Shown here in pieces: positions 37,559 to 38,703 of a stretch of 38,703 bases of DNA (the stretch's first letter is position 1; the number at the start of each line of letters is the position of its first letter). This DNA is from Bacteroidota bacterium. GTDB taxonomy: Bacteria; Bacteroidota; Bacteroidia; UBA7662. The DNA lies in contig VGFN01000003.1 of assembly GCA_016868875.1 (NCBI GenBank), positions 1-38,703 on the forward strand, in the 5' to 3' direction. The notes under the pieces were generated by a model that saw only the letters and a program-made list of their open reading frames with translations, did no database searches and was not told where the DNA came from. Position numbers and translations under genes: made by a program.

Positions 37559-38703
37559 TATCTCGGTTTGCAAAATAGCTTTGGCCTTGCTTTGGCATTC
37601 TTCCCATTCTGAAATGGGTTCAGAATCCCAGGTAATTGCTCCACCAGTTGATAGGGATAGTTCGTGATTTAGGTCATCGTAAAGGAGTGTTCGGATAATG
37701 ACATTTAAATCCAAATTACCCTCTTGGTCAACATACCCTAAACTGCCCGAATAAACCCCTCTTTTTTTCTTTTCAAGAAGGTCAATCCATTGGCAAACCA
37801 TGCTTTTGGGTGCTCCGGTCATGGAACCCATAGGGAAACATGCCCTTAGAATGGAGGCTAGGGATTGTTCGTTACTTTTTTGAGCGCTGATCGTGCTGAT
37901 CAGTTGGTGAACCGTTTGGAAGGAATAAGCGTGGCATAACTCAGTGACCTTTACCGACAAAGGTTCAGCGCATTGGGTCAAGTCGTTTCGCACCAAATCC
38001 ACAATCATGATATGCTCCGCCTGGTCCTTGGGGTTGTTCTTCAAAGCATTCAGATTTTGTTGGTCAAGCAGTGTATCCGAGGATCGTGGGGCGGTTCCTT
38101 TGATGGGTTGACTAAGCATTTGGTTGCCACTGATTCTGAGGAATCGTTCAGGGCTATTGCACAGGGTATAAAATTCTTTGTTTTTGATCAATGCTGAAAA
38201 TGGCGCCCCTGATCTTTCAGCCATGGCTTGCCATAAAGCCATAGGTCTGTTTATCTTATGTTTTCCGCTCCATTCAATGCAGTAGTTTAACTCATAAAAA
38301 TTGCCTTGCTTGATTTGGTGCCGAATTTCTTGGATTTGATGACTGTATTCTTCAAACGCTGTAGTGCAATGCATAATGTCCCCTAGTGTTACAGTGATTT
38401 GATCTAGAGGGCGGTTATTTGAGCGAATTGGATTTTCTTGGTCTCTCTTCTCTATTAATGTCTTAAGAAGAATTTCTTCTACTCTGTACCTTTGATGATG
38501 ACCATCGATTTTTATGATAATTTTATTTTCTTTAAAAATTAACAGCAAGGATGGTCTAAACCAAAAAGCATAATTCGGATCTCCTGTTGCAGGTGGGAGT
38601 TCAGAAGCTTGGCCCATGGTTTGGGCTTTCATGTCGTAGGCAAAGTAGCCCATGCGGAAGGCAGGCCTAGCTTTGTGCATTTGTTCAAAGGCTTCGAAGT
38701 TAA
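37550..38703 (-). CDS. pabB: Aminodeoxychorismate synthase component I-like (chorismate-binding) protein; 5' end beyond the window
   Basis: QPIKGTAPRSSD, IVDLVRNDLTQCAEPLSV, FPMGSMTGAPKSM, GVYSGSLGYV, STGGAITWDSEP. The frame stays open upstream of the ORF-track ATG at 38680 (..NFEAFEQ-MHKA) to the window edge. Confidence 0.85.
   Translation of the reverse strand, partial: NFEAFEQMHKARPAFRMGYFAYDMKAQTMGQASELPPATGDPNYAFWFRPSLLLIFKENKIIIKIDGHHQRYRVEEILLKTLIEKRDQENPIRSNNRPLDQITVTLGDIMHCTTAFEEYSHQIQEIRHQIKQGNFYELNYCIEWSGKHKINRPMALWQAMAERSGAPFSALIKNKEFYTLCNSPERFLRISGNQMLSQPIKGTAPRSSDTLLDQQNLNALKNNPKDQAEHIMIVDLVRNDLTQCAEPLSVKVTELCHAYSFQTVHQLISTISAQKSNEQSLASILRACFPMGSMTGAPKSMVCQWIDLLEKKKRGVYSGSLGYVDQEGNLDLNVIIRTLLYDDLNHELSLSTGGAITWDSEPISEWEECQSKAKAILQTEIPD

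Noticed and set aside
1-38703. CRISPR array, tRNA/rRNA genes, transposases, retrons or defence systems
   Set aside because: No regularly spaced repeats, tRNA-like cloverleaf sequence, transposase or reverse-transcriptase motifs were noticed; gaps between genes are short.

Overview
The window is a gene-dense chromosomal segment of a Bacteroidota genome. The lineage is inferred from the gldE/gldD pair, a T9SS-type C-terminal domain, TAnnTTTG-like promoter elements and Bacteroidota-style gene order. Nearly all of it is housekeeping: 5' part of an HU-like gene (-); mutY-ssb-gldE-gldD-recG (+); purH-mreB-mreC-mreD-mrdA-rodA plus a small membrane-protein gene (-); htpG (-); thiolase-truA-ABC exporter-secreted M1 aminopeptidase (+); mlaD-like and amidase genes (-); lptD (+); proline dehydrogenase (-); a shikimate cluster (DAHP synthase/chorismate mutase-aroB-aroA-aroC) and a dicarboxylate symporter (+); an HNH/AP2-type DNA-binding protein (-); dnaX (-); rpsF-rpsR-rplI (+); and a pabB-like gene cut by the window edge (-). 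I found no CRISPR array, tRNA, rRNA, transposase or obvious defence island, and no clear multi-gene undescribed system. The best leads are: (1) an HNH+AP2 protein whose HNH core appears to have lost its catalytic His, with its own terminator and a palindrome just upstream; (2) an rpsF leader hairpin with a CC bulge resembling the S6:S18 autoregulatory motif; (3) a 28-bp near-palindrome within a cluster of GTCAA/TTGAC half-sites upstream of purH; (4) an EPSP synthase with a changed T97/P101-equivalent motif; (5) a 53-aa membrane protein ORF missing from the supplied ORF track.
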